The translations under genes were made by a program, and so were the position numbers. The notes under the pieces are model-generated. The model saw nothing but the letters and a program-made list of their open reading frames with translations, was not told the origin of the DNA and made no database searches. A stretch of DNA of 64,000 nucleotides from Lysinibacillus sp. FJAT-14745 (GTDB lineage Bacteria > Bacillota > Bacilli > Bacillales_A > Planococcaceae). Shown here one piece after another: positions 17,561 to 26,425 of this stretch; position 1 is the first letter of the stretch; each line of letters starts with the position of its first letter. Where the stretch lies: NCBI RefSeq assembly GCF_001275675.1, contig NZ_LITM01000010.1, positions 1 through 64,000 on the forward strand, in the 5' to 3' direction.

Positions 17561-17905
17561 GTGATGAAAAAAATAGAAGCAATCATTCGTCCCGAAGTTT
17601 TCGGTGCTGTTAGGGACGGACTGGCACAGGAAGGAATTGCAGGACTGAGTGTTTCTGAAATTGCTGGTTGCGGAAGGCAATTAGGTCGGACTGGGTTATT
17701 TCGTGGAAATACCTATGAAATTGAATTTTTGCCGAAGTTGAAATTAGAAATGATTGTGGATGACGAAAAAGTAGATCCAATTGTAGAAGTTTTATTACGT
17801 GATGCTGCAACCGGCGAAGTTGGAGATGGTAAAATCTTTATTTATCCTGTAGAACAAGCAATTCGTATCCGCACTAAAGAAGTCGGATCAATTGCAGTAG
17901 AATAA
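17561..17905 (+). CDS. glnK: Nitrogen regulatory protein P-II
   Basis: A 114-residue P-II signalling protein that senses ATP/ADP and 2-oxoglutarate and blocks the ammonium channel. The T-loop region CGRQLGRTGLFRGNTYEIEF keeps the tip Tyr, and the C-terminal signature GDGKIFIYPVEQAIRIRTKE is complete. GTG (17561) is followed directly by ATG (17564); AAGGAG precedes both. It lies 13 bases before amtB. The glnK-amtB order is the reverse of Bacillus subtilis nrgA-nrgB. Confidence 0.95.
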   Translation: MMKKIEAIIRPEVFGAVRDGLAQEGIAGLSVSEIAGCGRQLGRTGLFRGNTYEIEFLPKLKLEMIVDDEKVDPIVEVLLRDAATGEVGDGKIFIYPVEQAIRIRTKEVGSIAVE

Positions 17906-17918
17906 GGGGGCGATATAT

Positions 17919-19214
17919 ATGGATGAAATAACATTATCTATAAATTTAGTTTGGATGATGCTCGGTACGATTTTAGTCTTCTTTATGCATGCAGGATTTG
18001 CGATGGTTGAAGCTGGCTTTACACGCTCAAAAAACGCAGTCAATATTATCATGAAAAACTTCCTAACTATTTCACTTGGCGGCATTGTCTATTTTCTCTG
18101 TGGTTACGCTATTATGTTTGGTGATTCAGTTGGCGGTATCTTCGGTACAAGTGGCTTCGCTTTAAACGGTGTAGATGATTTTTCTTTCTTTATCTTCCAA
18201 ACAATGTTTGCAGCAACTGGAGCAACAATTTTATCTGGAACAGTGGCAGAACGTACTAATATCTTCGCTTATATCGGCGTTATTATTCTCATGTCATCAC
18301 TTGTTTATCCTGTTGTCGGTCATTGGGTTTGGAGTGGTCAAGGTTGGTTAACAGATCTTGGCTTTGTTGACTTCGCTGGATCTACGGTTGTTCACTTATC
18401 AGGTGCAGTTGCAGCATTTATAGCAGCGATTATGGTCGGCCCCCGTCTTGGTAAATATGAAAATGGTCGTGTTAACGTTATTACAGGACATAGCATTCCA
18501 CTAGGAGCTTTAGGCGTATTTTTACTTTGGTTTGGTTGGTTCGGCTTCAATGGTGCCTCTACATTAGCTGCCGATCCTAAACTTGTTCCTATCGTAATCG
18601 CAAATACATTTTTTGCAGCGGCTGCTGGAGTTGTCGCTACTGCCTTTTATACACAGTTTCGATATGGTCATATTGATGGCTCACTAACATTAAACGGTGC
18701 TTTAGCAGGGCTCGTAGCTATTACCGCCGGTGCTGCTAATGTTAGTATTATCGGTTCAATCATTATCGGTATGATCGCTGCTCCATTATTAGTTGAGGGC
18801 GTCCGCTTTATTGAATGGAAATTAAAAATTGATGATCCTGTTGGTGCAATTGCTGTGCATGGTATCTGTGGTGCTTGGGGTACTCTTGCAGTTGGCTTGT
18901 TTGATATTGGTGGTCAAGGATTATTTTACGGAGGAGGCTTTGGCCTATTAGGTGTGCAAGCCATTGGGGTTATCGCTACAATTGCCTGGGTTAGCGTTTC
19001 AGTAACAGCAGGTTTATTTATAATAAAAGCATTTGTGCCATTACGAGTTTCCGCTGAGGAAGAAATCGCTGGCTTAGATGTCATCGAACATGGCGCCCCT
19101 GCTTATGAATTTCAGGATATTTTCAAAGGTTCTGCTGTACGAGGAGAAACATTTGCTCAGCGTCTAACTCATTTCGGTAAAACACACACCAAGGTCCAAG
19201 AAGAACATGTATAG
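17919..19214 (+). CDS. amtB: Ammonium transporter
   Basis: A 431-residue Amt channel with about 11 membrane helices that conducts ammonium or ammonia inward. Family signatures include VEAGFTRSKNAVNIIMKNF, DFAGSTVVHLSGAVAAF (first pore His) and DDPVGAIAVHGICGAWGTL (second pore His). The cytoplasmic tail is short and charged. AAGGGGG precedes the ATG. It is co-transcribed with glnK and ends in a strong terminator. Confidence 0.96.
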   Translation: MDEITLSINLVWMMLGTILVFFMHAGFAMVEAGFTRSKNAVNIIMKNFLTISLGGIVYFLCGYAIMFGDSVGGIFGTSGFALNGVDDFSFFIFQTMFAATGATILSGTVAERTNIFAYIGVIILMSSLVYPVVGHWVWSGQGWLTDLGFVDFAGSTVVHLSGAVAAFIAAIMVGPRLGKYENGRVNVITGHSIPLGALGVFLLWFGWFGFNGASTLAADPKLVPIVIANTFFAAAAGVVATAFYTQFRYGHIDGSLTLNGALAGLVAITAGAANVSIIGSIIIGMIAAPLLVEGVRFIEWKLKIDDPVGAIAVHGICGAWGTLAVGLFDIGGQGLFYGGGFGLLGVQAIGVIATIAWVSVSVTAGLFIIKAFVPLRVSAEEEIAGLDVIEHGAPAYEFQDIFKGSAVRGETFAQRLTHFGKTHTKVQEEHV

Positions 19215-19250
19215 TGTTCAATGAGCTTTTATTCCTGTGCAACAAAGAAC

Positions 19251-19296
19251 AAGAATCTGCACACGCCTTAAGCAGCATATGCAGATTCTTCTTTTT
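19251..19296 (+). terminator. Terminator between convergent amtB and ogt
   Basis: AAGAATCTGCA pairs with TGCAGATTCTT and is followed by CTTTTT on the plus strand. The stem is symmetrical, so it may also stop ogt transcripts, whose stop codon is at its edge. Confidence 0.85.
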
Positions 19297-19795
19297 AGGC
19301 TCTCTCTAGCTCAAGTAAAAATTCTTTCATAGCTAGCCCACTACGAAAACCTGTTAGCTTACCATCTTTTCCAATTACACGATGACATGGAATAATCGCC
19401 AATATTGGATTGGCACCGATCGCACTCCCTACAGCTCTTACTGCTTTCGGATTACCGATGCGGTGTGCAATATCTGAGTACGTTGTCGTTGTACCATATG
19501 GTAGCTCCTTCAACGCATCCCATACTGCTAGTTGAAACGGTGTCCCTTTGACATGTATCGGCACATCAAATTCAGTAAGCTCTTTATTAAAATAAGCCGT
19601 TAATTGCTTAACATATTGCTGTAACTTTTCTTTATTCTCTTCAAAGCGATAGCCTTTAAATGACTTTTTTGCCCACACTTCCACCTCTTCAAATGGTGCT
19701 TTTGGTGTTCCGATATATACAAGTCCTTCATCTGAAGCAACGATATACATATTACCCTGTGCATTTGTTAATGTATCTACATATAATACATCCAT
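19295..19795 (-). CDS. ogt: Methylated-DNA-protein cysteine methyltransferase
   Basis: A 166-residue suicide DNA repair protein that removes alkyl groups from O6-guanine. The acceptor Cys is in IIPCHRVIGKDGKL near residue 136, preceded by the helix-turn-helix and arginine finger region GNPKAVRAVGSAIGANP. AAGGGGG precedes the ATG. It is a single gene converging on amtB. Confidence 0.95.
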   Translation of the reverse strand: MDVLYVDTLTNAQGNMYIVASDEGLVYIGTPKAPFEEVEVWAKKSFKGYRFEENKEKLQQYVKQLTAYFNKELTEFDVPIHVKGTPFQLAVWDALKELPYGTTTTYSDIAHRIGNPKAVRAVGSAIGANPILAIIPCHRVIGKDGKLTGFRSGLAMKEFLLELERA

Positions 19796-19906
19796 TCTCT
19801 ATCCCCCTTAGCTTAATTATTTCCTACTGTCTGTTAAATGTCTTTAGCTTCCCTTTGTTTCATGCTACAGTTATTTTACCTATTAGTATAAAGGAGTTTT
19901 AACTTT

Positions 19907-20638
19907 ATGAATACATCATATGAGCCTGCTATTCATTTTCAACAAGTCACCTTTTCATCGAATGACAAGATGATATTAAAATCGATTACTGGTTCTTTCC
20001 CAAAAGGAAAAATCACTACATTAGTCGGCCCTTCAGGTGCTGGAAAAACCACTCTACTTAAATTGTGCAATGGACTACTATCCCCTACAGATGGTCAAAT
20101 ATTAATTGATAATCAAGGCATTTCTACATACGAGCCAACCGCTTTAAGAAGGCATGTGAGTATGGCTCTTCAAGCGGCTCCTATGATAGAAGGTACTGTA
20201 TTTGACAATCTTGCACTTCCTCGTTCATTACAAGGAGAAAAGCTTACAGAGCAAGAAGCCATCCAATATTTACAAGATGTCGGACTCGATCAAAGCTTTT
20301 TACAACGCCCTACGAATAAATTATCAGGTGGACAACGACAAAAAGTTTCTATAGCAAGAACACTTATTAATCAATCCTCCATTTTATTGCTAGATGAAAT
20401 CACATCTGCACTAGACCGTCAATCTGTGCAGGAAATTGAGACACTTATTGCTACAATCAATAAAAAGTTTAATGTCACAATCATTTGGATAACTCATAAT
20501 TTACAGCAAGCGCTGACAATCGGACACTATACATGGGTCATGATGGACGGGGAGCTTATCGAAACAGGAAAAAGCTCCTTACTTAATGCACCTAAAAATC
20601 CACGTGTCGCTGAATTTGTACAGGGGGTGAATGTATGA
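19907..20638 (+). CDS. fetA: ABC transporter ATPase, FetA/YbbL type
   Basis: A 243-residue ABC ATPase with Walker A GPSGAGKTT near residue 45, signature LSGGQRQKVSIAR, Walker B ILLLDEITSALD and switch His in WITHNL. AAAGGAG precedes the ATG. The partner permease (UPF0014) starts within its stop codon. In Escherichia coli the FetAB pair exports iron and protects from oxidative stress; the Bacillus pair is YjkB/YjkA. The substrate here is inferred only from that family. Confidence 0.85.
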   Translation: MNTSYEPAIHFQQVTFSSNDKMILKSITGSFPKGKITTLVGPSGAGKTTLLKLCNGLLSPTDGQILIDNQGISTYEPTALRRHVSMALQAAPMIEGTVFDNLALPRSLQGEKLTEQEAIQYLQDVGLDQSFLQRPTNKLSGGQRQKVSIARTLINQSSILLLDEITSALDRQSVQEIETLIATINKKFNVTIIWITHNLQQALTIGHYTWVMMDGELIETGKSSLLNAPKNPRVAEFVQGVNV

Positions 20639-21387
20639 CGTATGCTTCGCTTTCCTTAACGTTAATTTTTGTGTTAATTCCTCTTCTATTGTCAAAAACC
20701 TTAAAGCTAGGACTTGAAAAAGATACACTCATCGCTACTATTCGTTCTATTATTCAACTACTTGCCGTCGGTTACATTTTAAAATTTGTCTTTGATGCTC
20801 AAAGCTATCTTTATATTTTCCTTATGGTTGCATTAATGATTATAGTAGCAACACTAAATGCTCGTAAAAAAGGGAAAGGCATTAAAGGTATTACATGGAA
20901 AATAGCACTGACTCTCATTGTAGTAGAATTTGTTACGCAAGGAGTATTGCTTGGTTTTGATATTGTACCTGCAACAGCGCAGTATATTATTCCAATTAGT
21001 GGCATGATGATTGGTAATTCAATGGTATTATCGGTTCTATTTTTAAATCGTTTTACATCGGAAATTGCAAGTCATCAGAATGACATAGAGTTAATTTTAT
21101 CGCTTGGCGGCACACCAAAGCAGGCCATTCATCGACAGCTAATGAATGCGATAAAGGCAAGTATGATTCCTACAATTGAAAGCCAAAAAACAATTGGTCT
21201 TGTTCAATTACCAGGTATGATGAGTGGCCAAATAATCGGCGGAGCAGACCCTATTCAAGCGGTGCAATTCCAACTATTAATCATTTTCGCCCTGCTTACA
21301 GCAGCGACATTATCGAGCATAATGATAGGTTTTTTAAGCTATCCTGCACTTTTTAATGAGCGCATGCAACTACTTGAAGGGAAATAA
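20635..21387 (+). CDS. fetB: UPF0014 ABC permease, FetB type
   Basis: A 250-residue membrane protein with about seven hydrophobic segments. UPF0014 marks include IIQLLAVGYILKFVF near residue 40, ISGMMIGNSMV near 122 and LVQLPGMMSGQIIGGADPI near 195. It overlaps fetA by four bases (ATGA) and completes the exporter. Confidence 0.88.
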   Translation: MTYASLSLTLIFVLIPLLLSKTLKLGLEKDTLIATIRSIIQLLAVGYILKFVFDAQSYLYIFLMVALMIIVATLNARKKGKGIKGITWKIALTLIVVEFVTQGVLLGFDIVPATAQYIIPISGMMIGNSMVLSVLFLNRFTSEIASHQNDIELILSLGGTPKQAIHRQLMNAIKASMIPTIESQKTIGLVQLPGMMSGQIIGGADPIQAVQFQLLIIFALLTAATLSSIMIGFLSYPALFNERMQLLEGK

Positions 21388-21424
21388 TTGTTATAGTAAA
21401 AACAATTATTTATTTTCTAAATTG

Positions 21425-21433
21425 TGCTATAAT
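21425..21433 (+). promoter_or_regulatory. Extended -10 promoter element of putB
   Basis: TGCTATAAT is a perfect extended -10 (TGnTATAAT) 34 bases before the putB ATG. The matching -35 region (TTATTT) is poor, as is common with extended -10 promoters. Confidence 0.65.
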
Positions 21434-21466
21434 ATAGAAAAAAGAAATGCAGTGAGGAGAATGACC

Positions 21467-22441
21467 ATGTTATTACGCGATTTTTTCATCCATTTATCTG
21501 AAAACCAACTATTAAATAGTACTGCTAAAAAATACGGACTAAAATTAGGAGCACAAAGTGTAGTAGCTGGTACAAATATTGAAGAAACGATTGCGAGCAT
21601 CAAAGAGCTTAACGCACATAAAATCTCTTGCACAGTAGATAATTTAGGGGAATTTGTTTCAACTGAAGAAGAAGCAACAAAAGCTAAAGAACAAATCCTT
21701 GCTGTTATCGAGGCTATTCATAAAAACGACGTTGATGCACATATTTCATTAAAGCCATCGCAATTAGGTTTAGATATTGATGTTGATTTTTGCTACGATC
21801 AGTTATATGAAATTGTAGAAAAAGCAGCAGCATATGATATATTCGTTAACTTTGATATGGAAGACTACGGTCGTTTACAAACATCCTTTGATATGGTAGA
21901 AGAGCTATCCAAAACGTTTAATAATGTGGGCACTGTTATCCAATCTTATTTTTACCGTGCTAAAGACGACATCGAAAAATTCAAGGACTATCGCCTTCGT
22001 ATCGTAAAAGGTGCTTATAAGGAGCCTGTCGAGGTTGCTTTCCAAGATAAATTAGATATTGATTTAAATTTCATCGAGTTAATCGAATATCATTTACTAC
22101 ATGGTAAATTTACGTCCATCGCAACACATGACCATAATGTTATTGCACACGTAAAACGTTTTGTAGCTGACAATAATATTCCACTTGATAAATTCGAATT
22201 CCAAATGCTTTACGGCTTCCGTACAGAAATGCAAAAAGAGCTTGCAAAAGAAGGCTATAACTTCTGTGTATATGTACCATTCGGCGAAGATTGGTACGGC
22301 TACTTTATGCGCCGTTTAGCGGAGCGTCCTCAAAATCTTAATCTTGTTACAAAACAAGTATTTACGAAAAAAACGAATACAGTTCTTGCTGTAGCAGCAG
22401 GTGCATTCGTTCTTGGACGTTTAACAAAACGTAAAAAATAA
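21467..22441 (+). CDS. putB: Proline dehydrogenase with C-terminal hydrophobic tail
   Basis: A 324-residue FAD enzyme that oxidises proline to pyrroline-5-carboxylate. Barrel motifs are visible: ISLKPSQLGLD near residue 100, RIVKGAYKEP near 180, ATHDHNVI near 220, FEFQMLYGFR near 240 and the substrate-binding YFMRRLAERPQN near 280. The ATG at 21467 is preferred; the ATG at 21461 abuts GAGGAG. After the usual end, the protein continues about 35 residues with TVLAVAAGAFVLGRLTKRKK, a short hydrophobic helix and basic end, which may anchor it to the membrane. The second catabolic enzyme is not nearby. Confidence 0.9.
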   Translation: MLLRDFFIHLSENQLLNSTAKKYGLKLGAQSVVAGTNIEETIASIKELNAHKISCTVDNLGEFVSTEEEATKAKEQILAVIEAIHKNDVDAHISLKPSQLGLDIDVDFCYDQLYEIVEKAAAYDIFVNFDMEDYGRLQTSFDMVEELSKTFNNVGTVIQSYFYRAKDDIEKFKDYRLRIVKGAYKEPVEVAFQDKLDIDLNFIELIEYHLLHGKFTSIATHDHNVIAHVKRFVADNNIPLDKFEFQMLYGFRTEMQKELAKEGYNFCVYVPFGEDWYGYFMRRLAERPQNLNLVTKQVFTKKTNTVLAVAAGAFVLGRLTKRKK

Positions 22442-22455
22442 GGTCCCACATAAAG

Positions 22456-22492
22456 AAGCCAGAAGCTTTATTGAATAAGCTTCTGGCTTTTG
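22456..22492 (+). terminator. Terminator of putB
   Basis: AGCCAGAAGCTT pairs with AAGCTTCTGGCT, followed by TTTG. It begins 15 bases after the stop. Confidence 0.85.
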
Positions 22493-22542
22493 TTATGGAT
22501 TTTCAAACTCTGATCTCTCAAACACTATTAAAAACGTGTCAT

Positions 22543-22582
22543 AAAAATAATCAGTGGGGATGAAAAAAAGCCCCCACTGATT
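22543..22582 (-). terminator. Terminator of the secreted 186-residue protein
   Basis: The minus strand reads AATCAGTGGGG, a T-rich loop, CCCCACTGATT, then ATTTTTA. Confidence 0.75.
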
Positions 22583-22593
22583 ACAGTTTTATA

Positions 22594-23154
22594 TTATTCG
22601 ACATGTAAAGCGATGGCTGACACAATTGCTTCTGCTGCATTCTCCCATTTACCGTCAATAAGACTACCTAATTTTTGCCCAAGTTCTTGTATCATTTCGA
22701 GCGTAATCGGGATATCATTCTTTTGTGCTAATGTAGCAAGAAACGGAGCAGATAAACTTGTCCAACCTCCACGGTCAATTTTAATATCTACTTTCTTCAC
22801 TTCTCCATTTTCTATATCAATACGGTAGTATAACTGATCATCCGGACGCCAGCTTAAGTGATGGGAAATCTGCCCATTTACAACTGTTAGATCATTCTTT
22901 TTCGAAATAGAAGCTGGTTTTACATTAAATTCATGACCTAGTACATTTAATTTTTTGATTTCAGGACCGACTAATGCCGCCTGAACAGCTAGATCCATAC
23001 CACTTTGTGATGGGATAGATGTCTCCGTCTCAACTACTGGATTAACCATATCGTTGCTTGCAGCAAAAACAGCTGAAGGATATGCGCTAGTCACGGCAAA
23101 AGTTGTTGCTAATAATGCTGTTGAAGTAACTTTCATAATTTTTCCCATAATCAT
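22594..23154 (-). CDS. Hypothetical secreted protein
   Basis: Not recognised. A 186-residue protein with an N-terminal signal peptide (VTSTALLATTFAVTSAYPSA, cleavage probably after VFA). The mature part is mixed alpha/beta with a central HHLSWRPDDQLYYRIDIENG segment and a helical C-terminal half. The ATG at 23154 has AGGAAGG six bases upstream; a GTG at 23160 abuts that site. A strong terminator follows. It lies between putB (convergent) and desR, with no operon partner. Confidence 0.75.
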   Translation of the reverse strand: MIMGKIMKVTSTALLATTFAVTSAYPSAVFAASNDMVNPVVETETSIPSQSGMDLAVQAALVGPEIKKLNVLGHEFNVKPASISKKNDLTVVNGQISHHLSWRPDDQLYYRIDIENGEVKKVDIKIDRGGWTSLSAPFLATLAQKNDIPITLEMIQELGQKLGSLIDGKWENAAEAIVSAIALHVE

Positions 23155-23241
23155 TGGCACCCTTCCTATTAAAATATTTATAGTTTTCTAAATATTATCA
23201 TTAGTAGTCTAAAAAGACAATACCCTAATGTCTTTTTATCA

Positions 23242-23285
23242 TGACAAAAGGCACTGAATTTTAAATTATCCAATGCCTTTTGTCT
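23242..23285 (-). terminator. Terminator of desR
   Basis: The minus strand pairs GACAAAAGGCATTG with CAGTGCCTTTTGTC. The stem's own T-rich 3' arm provides the T run, so the strength is uncertain. Confidence 0.65.
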
Positions 23286-23325
23286 ATATTCAACCCATAC
23301 ACGTTCTTAGGTATAAAGGTATTCA

Positions 23326-23937
23326 TTATTTATTCCAGCCTTTTTCTTTAAAGCGTGCAATAGCTTCAATGCGATTCCCAACATTTAATTTTTCTAAAAT
23401 TGTTGAGATATAGTTGCGAACAGTCCCTGCCGATAAAAATAATTCTGCGGCAATTTCTTTTGTCGTCTTCCCCTCTGCAACAAGTGTCAGTACTTGGCTC
23501 TCACGGTCAGTTAAAGGATTTTCACTATCATCCTCATAAACAAAATCAACGAGTTCAGGCGCATAAATTCTTTTGCCATCCATAATCGTGCGAATGGCAC
23601 TGACCAATTCTTCTATTGGACTATCCTTTAATAGGTAGCCTCGAACGCTAGCCTTTCTTGCACGCTCAAAATAACCCGGCCTTGCAAATGTCGTTAATAT
23701 AATTACTTTACAATCGGAATCAGAGTTATGCAGCTCCTCGGCAGCATCCAAGCCTGTTTTCAATGGCATTTCAATATCCATAATACAAATATCAGGCTGA
23801 TACTCTTCTACAAGCGCCAATGCTTCCTCACCATTTTTCGCTAAGCCGACGACCTCCATATCATCCTCCATACTAAGTAAAGAACGAAGTGCACCTAATA
23901 GCATACCCTGATCTTCAGCAATTACAATTCGTATCAT
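23326..23937 (-). CDS. desR: NarL-family response regulator DesR
   Basis: A 203-residue response regulator. The receiver domain has the phosphoacceptor Asp54 in DICIMDIEMP, the same position as in Bacillus DesR, and the LuxR-type helix-turn-helix is at the end (LTDRESQVLTLVAEGKTTKE). It follows desK by 16 bases, downstream of the des desaturase gene, the Bacillus arrangement. Phospho-DesR should activate des when membrane fluidity falls, as on cold shock. Confidence 0.93.
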   Translation of the reverse strand: MIRIVIAEDQGMLLGALRSLLSMEDDMEVVGLAKNGEEALALVEEYQPDICIMDIEMPLKTGLDAAEELHNSDSDCKVIILTTFARPGYFERARKASVRGYLLKDSPIEELVSAIRTIMDGKRIYAPELVDFVYEDDSENPLTDRESQVLTLVAEGKTTKEIAAELFLSAGTVRNYISTILEKLNVGNRIEAIARFKEKGWNK

Positions 23938-23953
23938 GTCACAATCCTCTTTT

Positions 23954-25102
23954 CTATATGTTCTTCAGATTTTCTTTGACCTTCTGATGCGTAATCGCCA
24001 CTGGAATCGACACTGTTAATGTAGTACCCTCTTCACTTTCGATTTTAAAGGAACCGTTTATAAACTCTAAGCGTTCACGCATTCCCTTCAATCCGTTACC
24101 AGTCTTCCAAGCTTGTTTTTTCGTGATTCCATGTCCATTATCACGAACTACTAAATATACTTCCTTAAAATTTTGATGGAAGGCTATTTCGCATTTTGTA
24201 GCACCACTATGCTTAACGACATTATTAACGGCCTCTTTTAAGCACATGGATAATACATTTTCTACAAGTGGTGGAACTTGCAGTTTATCTTTATCTCCAT
24301 CAAATACGAATTCCATTTCGGCCGCCTTTAATATTTGAGAAATACGCATAAGCTCATCCTCAAACCTAGCTGTTCGCATATCTGATACTAATTCACGCAC
24401 CTCTTTTAATGCGATACTCGCCGTTTGACGAATATCCTTAATCTCTGTTAGAGCCTGCTGTGGATCACGTTCAATCAATCTTGAAGCTAAGTCACTTTTC
24501 AAGCCTATCATCGATAATTTTTGACCGAGCGTATCATGTAAGTCACGGGCAATACGTTGTCTTTCTTCAAAAACAATTAACTCAGCTATTCGTTCATTAG
24601 CAGTCTCAAGCTGACCCTCTAAATTTTCACGTTTATTTTTTGAATAAATCGTTAGTGGCATAAGCACCACCACTAAAATCGTTAAAACAACAAATGGTAG
24701 TTGTGATAAAAATAATTGTAGCTCAATAAAGAAGCCAACACCTGTCGAAATAACCGTAAAACCAATATGTAATCCATATATAATATAGAAGCCTACAGGT
24801 TTACGAATATTTCCTATGAAGAAAGCTGTAAAAATTGATAAATACACATAGCCATACAATATGGTCATAACGATATTTATGGCCATCCCAAAGCTAATCC
24901 ACATATAAACAAGACCGCTTTTCGAATTCATGGAAAACCGATAAAAAATAAAATAGAGCATTAAAAATGTAATACCTATTGATATTTCTATATAGGATGA
25001 TTTTCTAAAAATAAAGAAAAACGGCAGAAAACAAAAAATAATCCATAAATATATACTGAGCATTGGACTATTCGGAACAATACTATGCCATTTCCTCAAC
25101 AT
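23954..25102 (-). CDS. desK: Thermosensor histidine kinase DesK
   Basis: A 382-residue membrane kinase with about five membrane segments in the first 152 residues, a linker coiled coil (KRENLEGQLETANERIAEL), the HisKA_3 site with His189 in RQRIARDLHDTLGQ, and a GHL ATPase domain (DNGHGI, GNGLKGMRERL). Length and His position match Bacillus DesK (His188). It is paired with desR. A hairpin terminator separates it from des upstream, so desKR may have its own promoter or depend on read-through. Confidence 0.92.
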   Translation of the reverse strand: MLRKWHSIVPNSPMLSIYLWIIFCFLPFFFIFRKSSYIEISIGITFLMLYFIFYRFSMNSKSGLVYMWISFGMAINIVMTILYGYVYLSIFTAFFIGNIRKPVGFYIIYGLHIGFTVISTGVGFFIELQLFLSQLPFVVLTILVVVLMPLTIYSKNKRENLEGQLETANERIAELIVFEERQRIARDLHDTLGQKLSMIGLKSDLASRLIERDPQQALTEIKDIRQTASIALKEVRELVSDMRTARFEDELMRISQILKAAEMEFVFDGDKDKLQVPPLVENVLSMCLKEAVNNVVKHSGATKCEIAFHQNFKEVYLVVRDNGHGITKKQAWKTGNGLKGMRERLEFINGSFKIESEEGTTLTVSIPVAITHQKVKENLKNI

Positions 25103-25241
25103 AATCTCACGCTCTTTCCTACTTTTCCCTCATTATAACAAGAAAATTAATTTTGTGCCCAAACATGGTTTTAAGCGTGACAGCTGTACAATCGCATTTA
25201 ACATAGTAATTACTTCATCTGCCATATACAACTCATTTATG

Positions 25242-25273
25242 TAAAACAGCCATCCCTTAGAAGAGATGGCTGA
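25242..25273 (-). terminator. Terminator between des and desK
   Basis: The minus strand pairs CAGCCATC with GATGGCTG and continues TTTTAC. It starts about 12 bases after the des stop and should reduce transcription into desKR. Confidence 0.75.
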
Positions 25274-25284
25274 AAATTTTTTTA

Positions 25285-26316
25285 CTAAGCAGCAAAACTG
25301 CCACTTGCTTTTCGTTTGATTATTTCATTAATGTCTTTAAAGGATACAAACCTACCTTGATCTTCATCATATAACTTGAAGCGTAATGATTCTAAGCTTT
25401 TACGTAATGTAATAGTCGTTGCAGTGTGTAATGGCGGTATTTCATTATGCGCCTGTTCAAGATTATAGTTCGGTACACGTGGAGCTAAATGATGTACATG
25501 GTGGAAGCCAATATTGCCTGTCATCCATTGTAATAGCTTTGGTAATTTATAATACGAGCTACCTTCAACAGCAGCCTTTACATAATCCCACTCTGATTCA
25601 TGCTCAAAATAAGAATCTTCATACGTATGTTGGATAAAAAATAACCAAATGCCAAGAGAAGCAGCAACATACAATGTTACACCGTGTACTAATAAGAATG
25701 TTTGCCAACCCATAAAGTAAATTAACGCAACACAAATTCCTGTGATGACTACATTTGTTAAATAAGTGTTAAAACGTTCTTTCTGTTTAGCGTCATTACG
25801 ATTACGACGGTTTAAAATTAACACCATAAATAGTGGTCCTAAGCCAAACATTACGAATGGATTACGGTAAAAACGATACCATAAACGTTGTCCTTTAGAT
25901 GCTTGTAAAAACTCTTCCACTGTCATCATATCAATATCACCAATACCACGCTTGTCTAAGTTCGAGCTAGTTGCGTGGTGAATTGTATGCTCACGCTTCC
26001 ATTTTTCATATGGGAATGATGTTAACACCCCAGTTACAAAACCAACCCAGTCGTTTGCTTTTTTATTTTTGAAAAATGAACCGTGTGTACAATCATGGAA
26101 AATGATAAATGTTCTTACGACAAAACCAGCAGAAATTATACTTAAACCAACTGTTAACCATGGTGAAATATCCACTAACATATATCCAGCTACCCATAGA
26201 GCGATTAACGGTACAATTGTATTGACCATTTGAAAAATACTTTTAGCTGTATCAGATTTCGCAAATGGTGCAACATCTTGGCGCAGCTTTTTTGTTTTTT
26301 CTTTATCTGTTGCCAT
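25285..26316 (-). CDS. des: Membrane fatty acid desaturase
   Basis: A 343-residue acyl-lipid desaturase that inserts cis double bonds into membrane phospholipid acyl chains to restore fluidity. The three di-iron His boxes are HDCTHGSF near 75, REHTIHHATS near 110 and GFHHVHHLAP near 270, with about four membrane segments. The ATG at 26316 has GAGGGAG upstream; the longer frame to 26388 lacks one. It lies directly upstream of desK-desR. Confidence 0.94.
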   Translation of the reverse strand: MATDKEKTKKLRQDVAPFAKSDTAKSIFQMVNTIVPLIALWVAGYMLVDISPWLTVGLSIISAGFVVRTFIIFHDCTHGSFFKNKKANDWVGFVTGVLTSFPYEKWKREHTIHHATSSNLDKRGIGDIDMMTVEEFLQASKGQRLWYRFYRNPFVMFGLGPLFMVLILNRRNRNDAKQKERFNTYLTNVVITGICVALIYFMGWQTFLLVHGVTLYVAASLGIWLFFIQHTYEDSYFEHESEWDYVKAAVEGSSYYKLPKLLQWMTGNIGFHHVHHLAPRVPNYNLEQAHNEIPPLHTATTITLRKSLESLRFKLYDEDQGRFVSFKDINEIIKRKASGSFAA

Positions 26317-26393
26317 CGTTTTACTCCCTCGTTTCCTTTTTCTTATGACCTCATCATAAAACAAGAATATAATCAAACACAGACGCAAACATC

Positions 26394-26425
26394 ATAAAAA
26401 GGATATGACATTTGTCATATCCTTT
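26394..26425 (-). terminator. Terminator of the GNAT gene
   Basis: AAAGGATATGACA and TGTCATATCCTTT form a perfect 13-bp inverted repeat directly at the GNAT stop; the minus strand continues TTTTTATG. It lies about 80 bases upstream of des, so a regulatory role for des is also possible. Confidence 0.75.
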
